From Kofleriaceae bacterium (GTDB lineage Bacteria; Myxococcota_A; Polyangia; Haliangiales; Haliangiaceae), in the NCBI GenBank assembly GCA_020633495.1, contig JACKDR010000003.1:310001-374000 (forward strand): a stretch of 64,000 bases of DNA, given 5' to 3'. Numbering within the stretch: position 1 is the stretch's first letter; every line of letters begins with the position of its first letter. The translations under genes were made by a program, and so were the position numbers. The notes under the pieces are model-generated. The model saw nothing but the letters and a program-made list of their open reading frames with translations. It was not told the origin of the DNA and made no database searches. Positions 14,000-22,587 of the stretch are shown one piece after another.

Positions 14000-14716
14000 A
14001 TGCACGCCGACCCACCCCGGAGCCGGTTCGTCCGCGGTGGCCGGGCCGGCCTGGTCGGCCTGGCGCTGGTGGTGGCGGCGCTGCTGCTGCGGGACCGCCC
14101 GGCGGCGGCCGACATCTACCAGTGGACCGACGACGAGGGCGTCGTGCACTTCACCAACATCGCGCCCCGCGGCAAGGCCCGGCAGCGCTGGAAGAAGGTG
14201 ATGGACGAGGCGCCGGATCCGGGCTCCAAGGCGGCGGCCCGGCGCGGCGGCTGCGATCGCTGCGACGTCGTGCCGTCGCGTGATCGCTCGCCGGAGCGCT
14301 ACCACCGCTACGACGCGTACATCTACGAGGCGTCGGAGCTGTACAAGATCCCGGTGGCGCTGATCCGCGCGGTGATCCACGTCGAGAGCGACTACGACCC
14401 GCACGTCGTGTCGTCGATGGACGCCAAGGGGCTGATGCAGCTGATGCCGGCGGTCGAGGCCGACATGGGCGTCCACCAGGTCTTCGATCCGCGGGAGAAC
14501 ATCCTCGGCGGCACCCGCCTCTTGCGCTGGCTGGCCAACCGCTACGACGGCGACCTGGTGCTGACGATCGCGGCCTACCACGCCGGCCCGGGGTCGCTGA
14601 AGCGCTACGGCAACACCGTGCCGCCGTTCAAGAACACGCGCCTGTACCTGCGCATGGTGCTCGACCGCTACTACGCCTACAAGGCGCAGGAGGCGAGCGC
14701 CGCCGCGACCCGATGA
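14000..14716 (+). CDS. lytic transglycosylase (DUF4124-SLT)
   Basis: Periplasmic peptidoglycan lytic transglycosylase. The 238-residue product has an N-terminal signal or anchor (about residues 15-40), a DUF4124-like segment DIYQWTDDEGVVHFTN, then a Slt70-type catalytic domain. The predicted catalytic Glu129 lies in VIHVESDYDP, followed by GLMQLMP and the AAYHAGPG motif. A two-Cys CDRC linker separates the domains. The final ATGA overlaps the next gene by 4 bases, so the two are translationally coupled. Confidence 0.92.
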   Translation: MHADPPRSRFVRGGRAGLVGLALVVAALLLRDRPAAADIYQWTDDEGVVHFTNIAPRGKARQRWKKVMDEAPDPGSKAAARRGGCDRCDVVPSRDRSPERYHRYDAYIYEASELYKIPVALIRAVIHVESDYDPHVVSSMDAKGLMQLMPAVEADMGVHQVFDPRENILGGTRLLRWLANRYDGDLVLTIAAYHAGPGSLKRYGNTVPPFKNTRLYLRMVLDRYYAYKAQEASAAATR

Positions 14717-16332
14717 GGGCGGCGACGGCGCGGTGGCGGGCGCGCGCGCTGGCGCCGGTGGTGCTGGCCGCGGCGGGGTGCGGCGGTGACCGCGGCTGCC
14801 GCGACGCGCCGGGGCCGGCGCCGGGGCCGCCCGCGCTGGTGGTGCGGATCACCGACGGGCCCGACGGCCCGCCGGTGCCGGCGCGGCTGACCCTGTTCGC
14901 CGGCGACGAGCCGGTGCGGTGGGGCGTGCGCGACTTCCTCGGCGGTCGCCGTCAGGCCAATGGCTACTGCTGGGTCGCGCCGGGCGCGCTGGCGACCTGG
15001 GACGGGCTGATCTTGCCGTGGGGCGAGGCGACGATCCCGGCCGACGCGCACTGCGGCGCCGACCCGTGGCTGGTGCCGGGCACCTACCGGGTGTGGGCGT
15101 GGCGCGGCCTCGAGTACCAGCCGTGGGAGGCGACCGTGGCGCTCGGCGAGCGCCGGGTCGAGTTGACGATCCCGCTCGAGCGCGCGTTCGACCCCGGCGA
15201 CGCGATCGCCGCCGACCTGCACGTCCACGCCGCGGCGTCGCCGGACTCGACCGTGCCCAAGCTGATCCGCGTGCTGACGATGGCGGCCTCCGGGATCCGG
15301 GTGGTCGCGCTGTCGGATCACAACTGGAACGGCGATCTCGACGACGAGATCGCGCTGACCGGGCTGGCGCCGTGGATCGCGTCGATCGCGTCGAACGAGC
15401 TGGGCAGCGACTGGGTCCACGCCGGCGTCTACCCGGTGACGATCGATCGCGCGGCGCCGCGCGGCGGCAGCCCGTCGGAGGACGACACCCGGTCGTGGAG
15501 CGCGGCGCGGGTGATGGCGTGGGGTCGCGGCCAGCCGGGCCGGCCGATCGTCCAGATCAACCACCCGCGCTACCGGGTCAACGCGCTGTTCGACGTCGCC
15601 GGCTGGGACGGCGTCTCCTGGCCGCCGCCGTTCGCGCTCGACTTCGACGCCGTCGAGGTCCTGGCGGGGACGACGGTCTTCAACCTGCCCGGCGACCGCC
15701 GCCTCGACGACGGCGTCCGCGACTTCTACACGCTGATCGATCACGGCGTCCTGGTCGCCGGCGTCGGCAACAGCGACACCCACCACCTCGACGGCATCCG
15801 CGACGGCCTGTCACGGACCTACGTCTTCGTCGACGATCCGCGGACCGCGCCGTTCGACCAGGACGCGTTCGTCGACGCGGTCCGGGCGCGCCGCGCGATC
15901 GCCACCACCGGGCCCTGGCTCGACGTCGAGGCCACCGGCGACGGCGCGGGGGTCGCGGGGCCGGGGCAGATCCTCCACGCGCCGGGCGGCGTCGTCCACC
16001 TCGACGTCGCCGTGGCGCAGGCGCGCTTCTCGCGCGCCGACCGGCTGCGCGTCCTGGTCGGCACCGGCGACGGCGCGCGGATCGTCCACGACGTCGCGGT
16101 GCCGCCCGGCGACGGCTGGCGGGGCCGGCTCGACGTCACGCTGCCGCGCGACGGCTGGATCGGCGTCGACGTCGGCGGCGAGGAGCCGCTGCCGTGGGCG
16201 ATGACCGGCAACCTGCACAGCGAGGAGGGCCGGCCCGGCGCGGTGCCGTTCGCGATCATCAACCCGATCCTGGTCGACGCCGACGCCGACGGCTGGTGGC
16301 GGCTCGGCCTCGCCGACGTCGGCGTGCCGTGA
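14713..16332 (+). CDS. PHP-domain (CehA/McbA-like) metallohydrolase lipoprotein
   Basis: 539 residues. A lipoprotein signal ends at AAGC (about Cys23). A carboxypeptidase-regulatory-like beta domain follows (about 40-170), then a PHP-type phosphoesterase fold with metal-binding motifs DLHVHAAASPD, LSDHNWNGD and GNSDTHH. The family includes CehA carbaryl hydrolase and many uncharacterised phosphoesterases; the substrate is unknown. It overlaps the transglycosylase stop by 4 bases, hinting at a shared periplasmic or envelope role, and ends 26 bases before the convergent sulfatase-fold gene. Confidence 0.82.
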   Translation: MRAATARWRARALAPVVLAAAGCGGDRGCRDAPGPAPGPPALVVRITDGPDGPPVPARLTLFAGDEPVRWGVRDFLGGRRQANGYCWVAPGALATWDGLILPWGEATIPADAHCGADPWLVPGTYRVWAWRGLEYQPWEATVALGERRVELTIPLERAFDPGDAIAADLHVHAAASPDSTVPKLIRVLTMAASGIRVVALSDHNWNGDLDDEIALTGLAPWIASIASNELGSDWVHAGVYPVTIDRAAPRGGSPSEDDTRSWSAARVMAWGRGQPGRPIVQINHPRYRVNALFDVAGWDGVSWPPPFALDFDAVEVLAGTTVFNLPGDRRLDDGVRDFYTLIDHGVLVAGVGNSDTHHLDGIRDGLSRTYVFVDDPRTAPFDQDAFVDAVRARRAIATTGPWLDVEATGDGAGVAGPGQILHAPGGVVHLDVAVAQARFSRADRLRVLVGTGDGARIVHDVAVPPGDGWRGRLDVTLPRDGWIGVDVGGEEPLPWAMTGNLHSEEGRPGAVPFAIINPILVDADADGWWRLGLADVGVP

Positions 16333-16358
16333 CCGCGGCGGCGTGAGGCGGCCGCCGG

Positions 16359-18416
16359 TCAGGGCGACGACCAGCGTGGGAACGGGCTGGTCGCGTCGAT
16401 CCGGGCCCGCTCCGCCAGCATCGCCTTGAGCTCGGCGACCACCGCCGGCTGCTCGTCGACGAGGTTCTTGGCCTCCTTGGGATCGGCGCGGGTGTCGTAG
16501 AGCTCGAGGCCGTGGGGGCCGTCGATCAGCTTCCACACGCCCTTGACCACCGCGCGCGCCGACTCCGACGTCGACCGGTCGGTGATCATCGCGGCGTACG
16601 CGGTGCCGCCCTGCGGGTCGCCGACGCGCTCGCCGCGGACCAGGTCGGCGACCGAGCGGCCGTCCATGTCGGGCATGTCGGGCGGCACGAAGCCGGCGAG
16701 GTCGAGCAGCGTCGGGGTCAGGTCGGTGAGGCTGACGGTCTCGTCGACGATCCGCGGCTCGGCGCCGGGCACGACCACCACGAACGGGACGTGGGTCTGG
16801 CTGTCGTACAGATCCGAGGAGTGGAACGGCTGGCCGTGATCGCCCAGGCCCTCGCCGTGATCCGAGGTCACGATGACGATCGGGCGGCGGTCCTCGGGGA
16901 TGGCGTCGAGGGTGGCGACGATCCTCCCCAGGAAGCCGTCGACGTCGGCGAGCGCCTTGTCGTAGCGACGGTGGCGCGAGTCGGTGGCGCCCTTGCCGCC
17001 CTCGTCCTTGCGCTTCATCCAGTTGTGCGGCTCGATGTAGTGCATCCACACGAACAGCGGCCGGTCGTGGGGCTGCGCGTAGCGCTCGGCCAGCCACGTC
17101 GTGGCCTCGGAGGTCAGGACGTCGCCGTCGGAGTCGATCACGACGTGGTCGATGCCGCGCGAGTAGCCGGTCTTCTTGCTCGGCTCCCAGAACGAGCCGC
17201 AGCAGAAAAACCCGGCGGTGTCGTAGCCGGCGGCGGCGAGGCGCTCGCCGACCGGGACGTGGCGCGGGTCGAGGCGCAGCGCCCAGCCGACGACGCGGCC
17301 GCGGACCCGCGGCGACGACAGCCCGAGGATCATCGCGGGGATCGAGCGGCGGGTCACGTTGCTGGGCGAGAACGCCCACGCGAACGACGTGCCGCGCGCG
17401 GCCAGCGCCGCCAGCGTCGGCATCGACGCCGGCCCCTTGCCCAGCGGCGTGCGGTCGTAGCGGACGGTGTCGATCGTGATCAGGATGACGTCGCGGTGGG
17501 CGGCGCCGGCGCGCGGCGCCGGCCGGTAGCGTTGCAGCGTCGCCGCGTTGCGCAGATCGTCGACGTCGAACAGGGTCTCGACGGCGAGGCCGGCGACGGT
17601 GGGCTGGCTCCAGATCTCGAGCATCAGCGCGGCGCGATCGAGGCGCACGACCAGGACCGCCGCCGCCATCGCCAGCGACGCCACCGCGGCCGGCACGCCG
17701 ATCGCCAGCGCCGCGCGCCGCGGCCGCAGCCGCCGCCACGCCGGGTGCAGCGCCGCGGTCAGGCCCAGCGCGATCAGCGGGTGGCGGACGATGTCGATGT
17801 CGAGCGGGCCGATCCGCGGCCGCACCGTGACGAACCACGCGATCACCAGCAGCACGCCGATCGCGACGACGGTGCCGGCGAAGATGACCCGCGGCGTCGC
17901 CAGCGAGCGGCCGAACCGGGCCCGCGCCCGGGCATCGGCGCGGCGCACCACCGCGGCGATCAGATCGACCAGCGGCCGCGACAGCGCGGTCAGCAGCGTC
18001 GCCGCGACGATCACGACGATCGGCAGGGTCAGCGCGACGACGTTGACCTTGAAGCTCGACACCCGCGACAGGATGCGGACGCCGTTGAACGTCGCCCACG
18101 ACAGGATGAAGGCGCCGAACAAGAGGAAGCCGATCCAGCCGGCGAGCCGGGGCGCGCCGCCGCCGTCCTCGAGGACGCGCTCGGCCAGCGCCGCCGGGCG
18201 CCACGCCGCCCACAGCCCGCGCACGAACAGCGCCAGCACCAGGCACACCGGCGCCGCCAGCAGCGACGCGAACCCGGCGGCGGCGATCGTGCCGACGCCG
18301 CCGAGGCCCTGGCCGAGGTTCTCGGCCACGCCGGCGACCGCGGCGGCCAGGCACGCCGCGGCGACGCTGGGCGCGAGCCAGCGGGCGGCGGAGGCGAGAC
18401 GTCGGCGGGCACTCAT
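16359..18416 (-). CDS. membrane sulfatase / alkaline-phosphatase-fold enzyme
   Basis: 685 residues with an N-terminal membrane part of roughly six to seven helices (1-265) and a periplasmic alkaline-phosphatase-superfamily domain (about 305-670). Metal-site motifs are visible: LITIDTVRYD near the start, TSDHGEGLGDHG, and a nucleophile region SPSNVTRRSIPAM. The canonical CxPxR sulfatase motif is absent, so the nucleophile is likely Ser or Thr. This fits a phosphoethanolamine or phosphoglycerol transferase as well as a sulfatase. It is divergent from the YfhO operon, suggesting an envelope-modification locus. Confidence 0.82.
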   Translation of the reverse strand: MSARRRLASAARWLAPSVAAACLAAAVAGVAENLGQGLGGVGTIAAAGFASLLAAPVCLVLALFVRGLWAAWRPAALAERVLEDGGGAPRLAGWIGFLLFGAFILSWATFNGVRILSRVSSFKVNVVALTLPIVVIVAATLLTALSRPLVDLIAAVVRRADARARARFGRSLATPRVIFAGTVVAIGVLLVIAWFVTVRPRIGPLDIDIVRHPLIALGLTAALHPAWRRLRPRRAALAIGVPAAVASLAMAAAVLVVRLDRAALMLEIWSQPTVAGLAVETLFDVDDLRNAATLQRYRPAPRAGAAHRDVILITIDTVRYDRTPLGKGPASMPTLAALAARGTSFAWAFSPSNVTRRSIPAMILGLSSPRVRGRVVGWALRLDPRHVPVGERLAAAGYDTAGFFCCGSFWEPSKKTGYSRGIDHVVIDSDGDVLTSEATTWLAERYAQPHDRPLFVWMHYIEPHNWMKRKDEGGKGATDSRHRRYDKALADVDGFLGRIVATLDAIPEDRRPIVIVTSDHGEGLGDHGQPFHSSDLYDSQTHVPFVVVVPGAEPRIVDETVSLTDLTPTLLDLAGFVPPDMPDMDGRSVADLVRGERVGDPQGGTAYAAMITDRSTSESARAVVKGVWKLIDGPHGLELYDTRADPKEAKNLVDEQPAVVAELKAMLAERARIDATSPFPRWSSP

Positions 18417-18514
18417 CGGCGGAACAGCGGTGTGTTTTCGACCACCACGTCGGGCCCGTCAAGGCGGGGCGCCCGGTGGCATCGGCTATAGTGCCGCGGC
18501 GGAAGCCATCCAGC

Positions 18515-20743
18515 ATGCGCAAGCGCGTGGTTCTCACGATCGGCGCGGTGGCGGCGGGCTACGCGCTGCTGCTGACGGCCCTGTTCTGGCGGGTCTGGCT
18601 GCGCGGCCAGATGAGCGGCTGGGACTGCGTCGTCGAGTACTGGCCCGATCTGGTGTCGCAGATCCACGCGCTGCGCCACGGCGAGTGGCCGATGTGGAAC
18701 CCGTACGCGCTGGGCGGCTACCCGATGCTGGCCGATCCCCAGGCCGGGCTGTTCTCGCCGGTGAACTGGCTGCTGTGGCTGGGCAGCGTGCCGTTCGGCG
18801 ACGGCGCCTGGCTGATCCAGGCCAAGGTCCTGCTCGGCCTGTGGGCCGCGCTGGGCGGCATGCACGCGTGGACCTGGCGGCGCACCGGCTCGCACGCGGC
18901 CGCGGTGGTCGCGGCGCTGGTCTACGTCCTGGGCAGCCCGCTGCTGGTCCACAAGAACGGCGCGCTCCTGTGGCCGATGCTGTACCTGCCGTGGGGGCTG
19001 CTGGCGCTGGAGCGCTTCGTCGCCCACCCGTCGGCGCGCCGCGGCGCCGCGGTGGCGGCGGCGCTGTGGCTGATGGGCACCGCGGGGCACCCGCAGAGCT
19101 TCTTCTACGCGCTGGTGGTGTGCTTCCTCTACGGCGGGTTCCTGGTGCTGGCGTCGCCGTCGCCGTCGCCGCGGGCGGTGTGGGCGACGGTGCGGCGCAT
19201 GGGGCCGGGGCTGATCGCGCTGGGGGCGCTGGCCGCGGCGCTGCTGGCGGCGACGTGGCTGCCGGCGCGCGACGCGGTGGCGGCGTCGCCGCGCGCCCAC
19301 CGCGGCCTCGGCTACGTGCTCGGCGGCGCGCTCGAGCGCGGCCACCTCCGCGAGCTGCTGGTGCCCGGGCTCGATCACAACTGGCAGGCCGACGTCTACG
19401 TCGGGATGCTGCCGCTGGTCGGCGGCGTGTGGCTGCTGATCGCGGCGCGGCGGGCGCGCGAGCGCGCCGAGGTCGGGTTCTGGCTGGCGGTCGGCGCGCT
19501 CGGCCTGGCGCTGGCGCTGGGCAAGGAGGGCCACCTGCTGCCGTGGTTCGCGACCCATGTCCCCGGCTTCGATCTGTTCCGGATCGCGTACCGCCACAAG
19601 CTCGTCTTCGGGCTCGCGGCGGCGGTGCTCGCCGGCGACGCCGCGGCGGCCCTGCTCGCCGGCGATCGCGCGCGCTGGACCCGGTGGGCGTGGCTGGCGC
19701 TGGCCGCGGGCTGGCTGGCCGCGATGGCGGCCACCGGCTGGCGCGCGCCGGCGTTTGCCGCGGCGGCGGCGATCGCGGTGGTGGCGGCGGCGCCGGCGTG
19801 GACGGCGTCGCGGCCGCGGCTGGCGCGGGCGACCCGGTGGGCGGCGGCGGCGGTGGTGCCGGCGCTGGTGCTCGCCGATCTGTGGCACGCCGGCGCCGGC
19901 AAGCTGGCGATCCTGCAGCGCCGCCCCGACGCCAAGGGGCTGGTGCAGCTGGCCGCGATGTCCGGCGCGGCGGACACCTGGCGCTACCACGTCGGCAACA
20001 TGTCGTCGCCGTACGGCGGCACCGTGCCGTTCCACGTCGCGTTCCAGCACGACGTCCGCGAGTGGTCGGGCTACATCAACCCGATCGAGCCCCAGCGCCA
20101 CGCCGACCTCGAGCGCCGCGCCAAGGCGACGCCCGCGATCCTGGCCCACTTCAACGTCCGCTGGTTCGCCGGCCACCGCAAGCCGCCGCCCGGGCGCACC
20201 GTCGCCCCCGGCGTGGTCGACATCGACGACGTGGCGCCGGTCGTCCGCTGGTACGGTGGAGTGGAGGTGACCTCGGACGCCCAGCTCCTCGACGCCCTGG
20301 CCGCGACGCCGCCGTCGGCCACCGTGGTCGCCTACGTCGAGCCCGACGACGTCCGTGGCGTCGCGCTGCCGGCGCCGGCCGCCGACGGGGTCGTGCCCGC
20401 GCCCGTCGCCGGCCGGGTCGTGAGCTTCGCGCGCAACGCGATGGTCGTCGACGTCGACGCGCCCGCCGCCGGCGTCGTCGTGATCGCCGAGCCCTACGAT
20501 CGCGGCTGGACCGCCGAGCTGGTCGGCGTCGACGGCGCGCGCCGCGCGGCCCGGCTGTTCCGCGCCGACCACGACCTGCGCGCCGTGGTGGTGCCGGCGG
20601 GGACCTGGCGGATCGTCCTGCGCTATCAGCCGCGCGGCTACGTCGCGCTCGTGCTGGCGTTCTTCGCCGGGCTCGCCGGGCTCGCCCTGGCCGGGCTGGG
20701 CCGGTGGCGCTGGCTCGACGCGGTGCCGGGAGGGCCGCGGTGA
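18515..20743 (+). CDS. YfhO-family membrane protein (GT-C-like)
   Basis: 742 residues. About 10-12 hydrophobic helices occupy residues 1-450, including an N-terminal WPDLVSQIHALRHGEWPMWNPY segment typical of YfhO proteins, followed by a soluble C-terminal part and a last helix near residues 713-732. In Bacillus, YfhO is the putative transferase that moves a sugar from a polyprenyl carrier made by the GT2 enzyme CsbB. A GT2 gene lies two genes downstream here. A TATAGT hexamer at 18487-18492 is a possible -10, and a GGAAG ribosome site precedes the ATG. It overlaps the FHA gene by 4 bases. Confidence 0.85.
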   Translation: MRKRVVLTIGAVAAGYALLLTALFWRVWLRGQMSGWDCVVEYWPDLVSQIHALRHGEWPMWNPYALGGYPMLADPQAGLFSPVNWLLWLGSVPFGDGAWLIQAKVLLGLWAALGGMHAWTWRRTGSHAAAVVAALVYVLGSPLLVHKNGALLWPMLYLPWGLLALERFVAHPSARRGAAVAAALWLMGTAGHPQSFFYALVVCFLYGGFLVLASPSPSPRAVWATVRRMGPGLIALGALAAALLAATWLPARDAVAASPRAHRGLGYVLGGALERGHLRELLVPGLDHNWQADVYVGMLPLVGGVWLLIAARRARERAEVGFWLAVGALGLALALGKEGHLLPWFATHVPGFDLFRIAYRHKLVFGLAAAVLAGDAAAALLAGDRARWTRWAWLALAAGWLAAMAATGWRAPAFAAAAAIAVVAAAPAWTASRPRLARATRWAAAAVVPALVLADLWHAGAGKLAILQRRPDAKGLVQLAAMSGAADTWRYHVGNMSSPYGGTVPFHVAFQHDVREWSGYINPIEPQRHADLERRAKATPAILAHFNVRWFAGHRKPPPGRTVAPGVVDIDDVAPVVRWYGGVEVTSDAQLLDALAATPPSATVVAYVEPDDVRGVALPAPAADGVVPAPVAGRVVSFARNAMVVDVDAPAAGVVVIAEPYDRGWTAELVGVDGARRAARLFRADHDLRAVVVPAGTWRIVLRYQPRGYVALVLAFFAGLAGLALAGLGRWRWLDAVPGGPR

Positions 20744-21687
20744 GGCTGTTGCGGATCGCGGTGTCGCGCGGCGCCGCGGCGCGGGCGATCGACGTCGCGC
20801 CGGGGCCGGTGCGGGTCGGCCGCGCCGCGACCTGCGCGGTGCGGCTGTTCGACGAGGCGGTCGCGGCCGAGCACCTCGTGCTGCACCTCGACGGCGCGGC
20901 GTGGCAGGTCGAGCCGCGCGGCGGCCCGGTGCGGGTCGGCGCCCGCGAGGTCGCGGTCGGCGCCCGCGCCCCGCTCGCCGCCGGCGTCGCGGTGACGGTC
21001 GCGGGCTGGACGATCACCGTCGACGACGCGCCGTCGGACGCGGTGCCGGCCGGGGTCGAGCGCACCGCGAGCCTGGCCCGCGAGCTGGTCCGCGATCTGC
21101 TGGGCGGCGACGAGCAGGGCGGCCCGGTCCTGGAGATCGAGGCCGGCCCCGACGCCGGCCGCAAGGTCGTGCTGCCCGCGGTCGGCGAGCGCCTGGTGAT
21201 CGGCCGCGGCGAGGGCGCGATCGCCGTGATCCTCGATCCCGACCTGTCGCGCCAGCACGTCGCGGTCGATCGCAGCTGGGACGGCGTCCGCGTCGTCGAT
21301 CTCGGCTCCAAGAACGGGACCCGGGTGGCGGGCCGGCTGGCGCCCCGGGTCGAGCCCGGCGCGCTGGTCCGCGACGGCGACACGGTCGAGGCCGGCGGCA
21401 CCCGGCTGCGGCTGGTCGATCCGGCGGACCGCTACCTGCGCGACCTCGAGGCCCGGCTCGGCCCCGAGGTCGGCGCGCCGTCGGCGCCGGACGTGACCCA
21501 GGCGTCGGGGCCGGAGACCGGCGTCGCGGTCGCGACGCCGCCGACCGCGACCTCGGCGGCGGCGCGGGCCGGGGCGTCGGCGCCGTTGCCGTCGGCGTCG
21601 CCGAGCCCCGGCGGCCGGGCGCCGCTGATCGTCGCGGTGGCGATCGCGGTGATCGCGGTGATCGCGCTCGTCGCGCTGCTGGTGTGA
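20740..21687 (+). CDS. FHA-domain protein with C-terminal membrane anchor
   Basis: 315 residues starting at a GTG whose last two bases begin the YfhO stop (4-base GTGA overlap), with GGGAGGG just upstream. Residues 1-95 look like a degenerate FHA domain lacking the core motif. Residues about 128-228 form a canonical one with GRGEG, SRQHV and SKNGTRV. A low-complexity Ala/Pro/Ser linker leads to one C-terminal helix (about 292-313), making it a tail-anchored cytoplasmic phosphothreonine reader. Its place between a YfhO transferase and a GT2 synthase suggests phospho-dependent control of the pathway; this is inferred. Confidence 0.85.
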   Translation: MRLLRIAVSRGAAARAIDVAPGPVRVGRAATCAVRLFDEAVAAEHLVLHLDGAAWQVEPRGGPVRVGAREVAVGARAPLAAGVAVTVAGWTITVDDAPSDAVPAGVERTASLARELVRDLLGGDEQGGPVLEIEAGPDAGRKVVLPAVGERLVIGRGEGAIAVILDPDLSRQHVAVDRSWDGVRVVDLGSKNGTRVAGRLAPRVEPGALVRDGDTVEAGGTRLRLVDPADRYLRDLEARLGPEVGAPSAPDVTQASGPETGVAVATPPTATSAAARAGASAPLPSASPSPGGRAPLIVAVAIAVIAVIALVALLV

Positions 21688-21718
21688 GCGACGGCGCGCG
21701 CGGTAAGGTCGGCGGCCC

Positions 21719-22450
21719 GTGTCCACCCGCCCCGCGCTGTCGGTCGTCGTGCCGGCGTACAACGAGGAGGCCCGCCTCGGGCCGACCCTCGAGCGCATCC
21801 GCGCCTACCTGGGCGGCCGCGCCGACCTCGCCGGCGCCTGGGAGCTGATCGTCGTCGACGACGGCTCGCGCGACGGCACCGTCGCGATCGCCGAGGCCGC
21901 CGCCGCCGCCGAGCCCCGGGTCCGCGTCGTGGTCCAGCCGGCCAACCGGGGCAAGGGCGCCGCGGTCCGCGCCGGCGCCCTGGCCGCCGCCGGCGCCCGG
22001 GTCCTGTTCTCCGACGCCGATCTCGCGACCCCGATCGAGGAGGTCGAGAAGCTCGAGGCCCGCCTCGCCGCCGGCGCCGACGTCGCGATCGCGTCGCGCG
22101 CGCTGCCCGACAGCGACATCCGGGTCCGCCAGCACCCGCTGCGCGAGACCATGGGCCGCACCTTCAACGTCCTGGTCCGCGCCCTGATGCGCGGCGCGAT
22201 CGGCCCGATCAAGGACACCCAGTGCGGCTTCAAGCTGTTCACCGCCGCCGCCGCCCGCGACCTCTTCGGCCGCGCCACCGTCGACGGCTTCGCCTTCGAC
22301 GTCGAGCTCTTGTACCTCGCGCGCGGCCGCTGGCGCGTCGACGAGGTGCCCGTGGTGTGGCGCCACGTCGACGAGTCGAAGGTGTCGCCGGGCACCGACG
22401 CCGCCCGCATGCTCCTCGACGTCGTCCGCCTGCGCTGGCGCCACCGCTAG
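21719..22450 (+). CDS. GT2 glycosyltransferase, polyprenyl/dolichyl-phosphate type
   Basis: 243 residues, a soluble GT-A fold like dolichyl-phosphate beta-glucosyl/mannosyl synthases. Nucleotide-sugar motifs are VVPAYNEE (about 9-16), DDGS (47-50) and the metal-binding DAD (99-101), followed by QCGFKLF and a VDGFAFDVELL segment typical of ALG5-like enzymes. It would charge a polyprenyl phosphate with a sugar for the upstream YfhO-like transferase. It starts at a GTG 9 bases after TAAGGT, 31 bases after the FHA gene. Confidence 0.88.
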   Translation: MSTRPALSVVVPAYNEEARLGPTLERIRAYLGGRADLAGAWELIVVDDGSRDGTVAIAEAAAAAEPRVRVVVQPANRGKGAAVRAGALAAAGARVLFSDADLATPIEEVEKLEARLAAGADVAIASRALPDSDIRVRQHPLRETMGRTFNVLVRALMRGAIGPIKDTQCGFKLFTAAAARDLFGRATVDGFAFDVELLYLARGRWRVDEVPVVWRHVDESKVSPGTDAARMLLDVVRLRWRHR

Positions 22451-22587
22451 CGCGGCGCCCCGTCCGGGGCGGTGAGGCCTGGCAGCACATGGCAAACGGC
22501 ACCGCGCCCCCCGGCCGGCGCCGCGACGTGGTACTTCACGCCGCGTCGATGCAGTCGAGTGTGGTTCAGGGAGCGAACGGAGACTCC

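Noticed and set aside
16333..16358. GC-rich imperfect inverted repeat between the convergent PHP and sulfatase-fold genes as a bidirectional terminator
   Set aside because: The arms pair only with a bulge and there is no T-run on either side; too weak to call.
16512..18491. A 659-codon plus-strand frame opposite the sulfatase-fold gene
   Set aside because: Asp/Arg/His/Gly-rich composition without domain signatures; antisense shadow.
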